Positions 63,550-64,000 of a stretch of DNA of 64,000 nucleotides are shown in pieces. A program made the translations under genes and the position numbers. The notes below the pieces were generated by a model. The model saw nothing but the letters and a program-made list of their open reading frames with translations. It did no database searches and was not told where the DNA came from. The DNA comes from Deltaproteobacteria bacterium (GTDB lineage: Bacteria; Bdellovibrionota; JAJCYS01), in NCBI GenBank assembly GCA_029262815.1, contig JAJCYS010000018.1, positions 1 through 64,000 on the forward strand, given 5' to 3'. Positions within the stretch are counted from its first letter, which is position 1. Every line of letters starts with the position of its first letter.

Positions 63550-64000
63550 ATGGCACATCACAAAGATATTCAAACGATGGATCCTTTAGGGGATGGTATT
63601 TCTTCTGTATATTTGGTTCAGCATGTCGGAGGAGATGACTCAGTTGTACGAGCTGCTCGTGTGAGTCATGCTAGAGACCTAAGTAAGAGTGCCCCCGATC
63701 GGGATAAAGCGTTGATAAAGTTTATGCTGAAGCACAAACATGGATCTCCGTTTGAACATAATCTATTGACCTACAGAATCACTGCACCTTTGTTTGTGAT
63801 TCAAGAAATGCTCCGGCATCGAATTGGTACTTCCTTTAACCAAGAAAGTCATCGGTACGTAGTGGTTCAAAACGAAGCGTATATACCTAGGGCATTTCGT
63901 GCACAAAGCCCTTCTAACAGACAAGCTTCGATTGTGGATGAGGGTATGATTTTGCAAGATCAGGCGATTGAGGCCTATAAGGCTACTGTGTCAACAGCCT
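63550..64000 (+). CDS. thyX: FAD-dependent thymidylate synthase ThyX (partial, runs off window)
   Basis: The first 150 codons are open from ATG 63550 to the window edge. ThyX hallmarks: VVRAARVSHARDL, HGSPFEHNLLTYRITAPLFV and the signature RHRIGTSFNQESHRY. This signature has one residue more between RHR and Ser than the canonical RHRxxSxNExSxRY form. It makes dTMP using FAD and methylene-tetrahydrofolate, so it uses the same folate pool as folD and gcvT. It follows the A-type carrier gene by 5 nt. Confidence 0.93.
   Translation, partial: MAHHKDIQTMDPLGDGISSVYLVQHVGGDDSVVRAARVSHARDLSKSAPDRDKALIKFMLKHKHGSPFEHNLLTYRITAPLFVIQEMLRHRIGTSFNQESHRYVVVQNEAYIPRAFRAQSPSNRQASIVDEGMILQDQAIEAYKATVSTA

Overview
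The window reads as chromosomal DNA of a moderately AT-rich, diderm (Gram-negative) bacterium. The evidence is an LptF/LptG-type permease, many lipoproteins with clear lipoboxes, a probable outer-membrane barrel protein, a PssA/Psd phosphatidylethanolamine branch and a YceI protein. Three features suggest a deltaproteobacterium-like or Bdellovibrionota/Oligoflexia-like lineage rather than a typical gammaproteobacterium: the M50 protease - ScpA - ScpB - RluB cluster, the short Psd, and lysine 6-aminotransferase. That placement is inference; no rRNA or tRNA gene was found to settle it.

Layout. 1-143: right end of an IS3-family insertion sequence. 164-5696: oppBCDF (minus) divergent from oppA (plus), a peptide importer. 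5863-7171: a P-loop kinase-like protein and a small secreted protein. 7143-10053: rluB, scpB, scpA and an M50 protease (minus), divergent from two M16 peptidase-family genes (10104-12967). 13107-15502: two exported proteins of unknown function. 15507-16379: a XerC/D recombinase. 16451-17364: a RAYT (REP-associated Y1 transposase) gene flanked on both sides by its own inverted REP-like repeats, which also supply the last codons of the RAYT and of truA. 17341-20334: truA, a repeat-bearing outer-membrane-type protein and an acidic exported protein with a C-terminal anchor. 20400-22961: pssA, psd, a small acidic protein and folD. 23034-28689: an exported protein, then the glycine cleavage operon gcvT-gcvH-gcvPA-gcvPB. 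28919-30791: a multi-hairpin element, an exported protein and a small lipoprotein. 30820-36439: clpB, an AsmA-like protein, lptF/G and a FlgM-like protein. 36454-44735: dGTPase, a membrane protein, lysine aminotransferase, epmA-metG, a TPR protein, an unknown protein and an HU-family gene. 44849-47661: a four-gene cluster, YceI - Cys-rich precursor - MNIO (DUF692) - DUF2063, which looks like a bufferin-type modified-peptide system. 47876-55564: xthA, a small unknown, CDGSH protein, gamma-carbonic anhydrase-like protein, miaB, korB, korA and fumC. 55625-58328: an exported unknown, a perfect 66-bp palindrome and a Fic protein behind duplicated operator-like sites. 58488-62938: a translationally coupled pair of large lipoproteins (WD40-like and HEAT-repeat). 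63197-64000: an IscA/ErpA-type protein and the start of thyX.

The genes are mostly in short, tightly packed operons with ATGA-type overlaps. Most is core metabolism: peptide uptake, one-carbon/glycine metabolism, phospholipid synthesis, translation quality and the TCA cycle. The accessory interest lies in the MNIO cluster, the RAYT/REP island, the 66-bp palindrome with the Fic operators, the hairpin element at 28.9 kb, and the repeat-containing or coupled envelope proteins.
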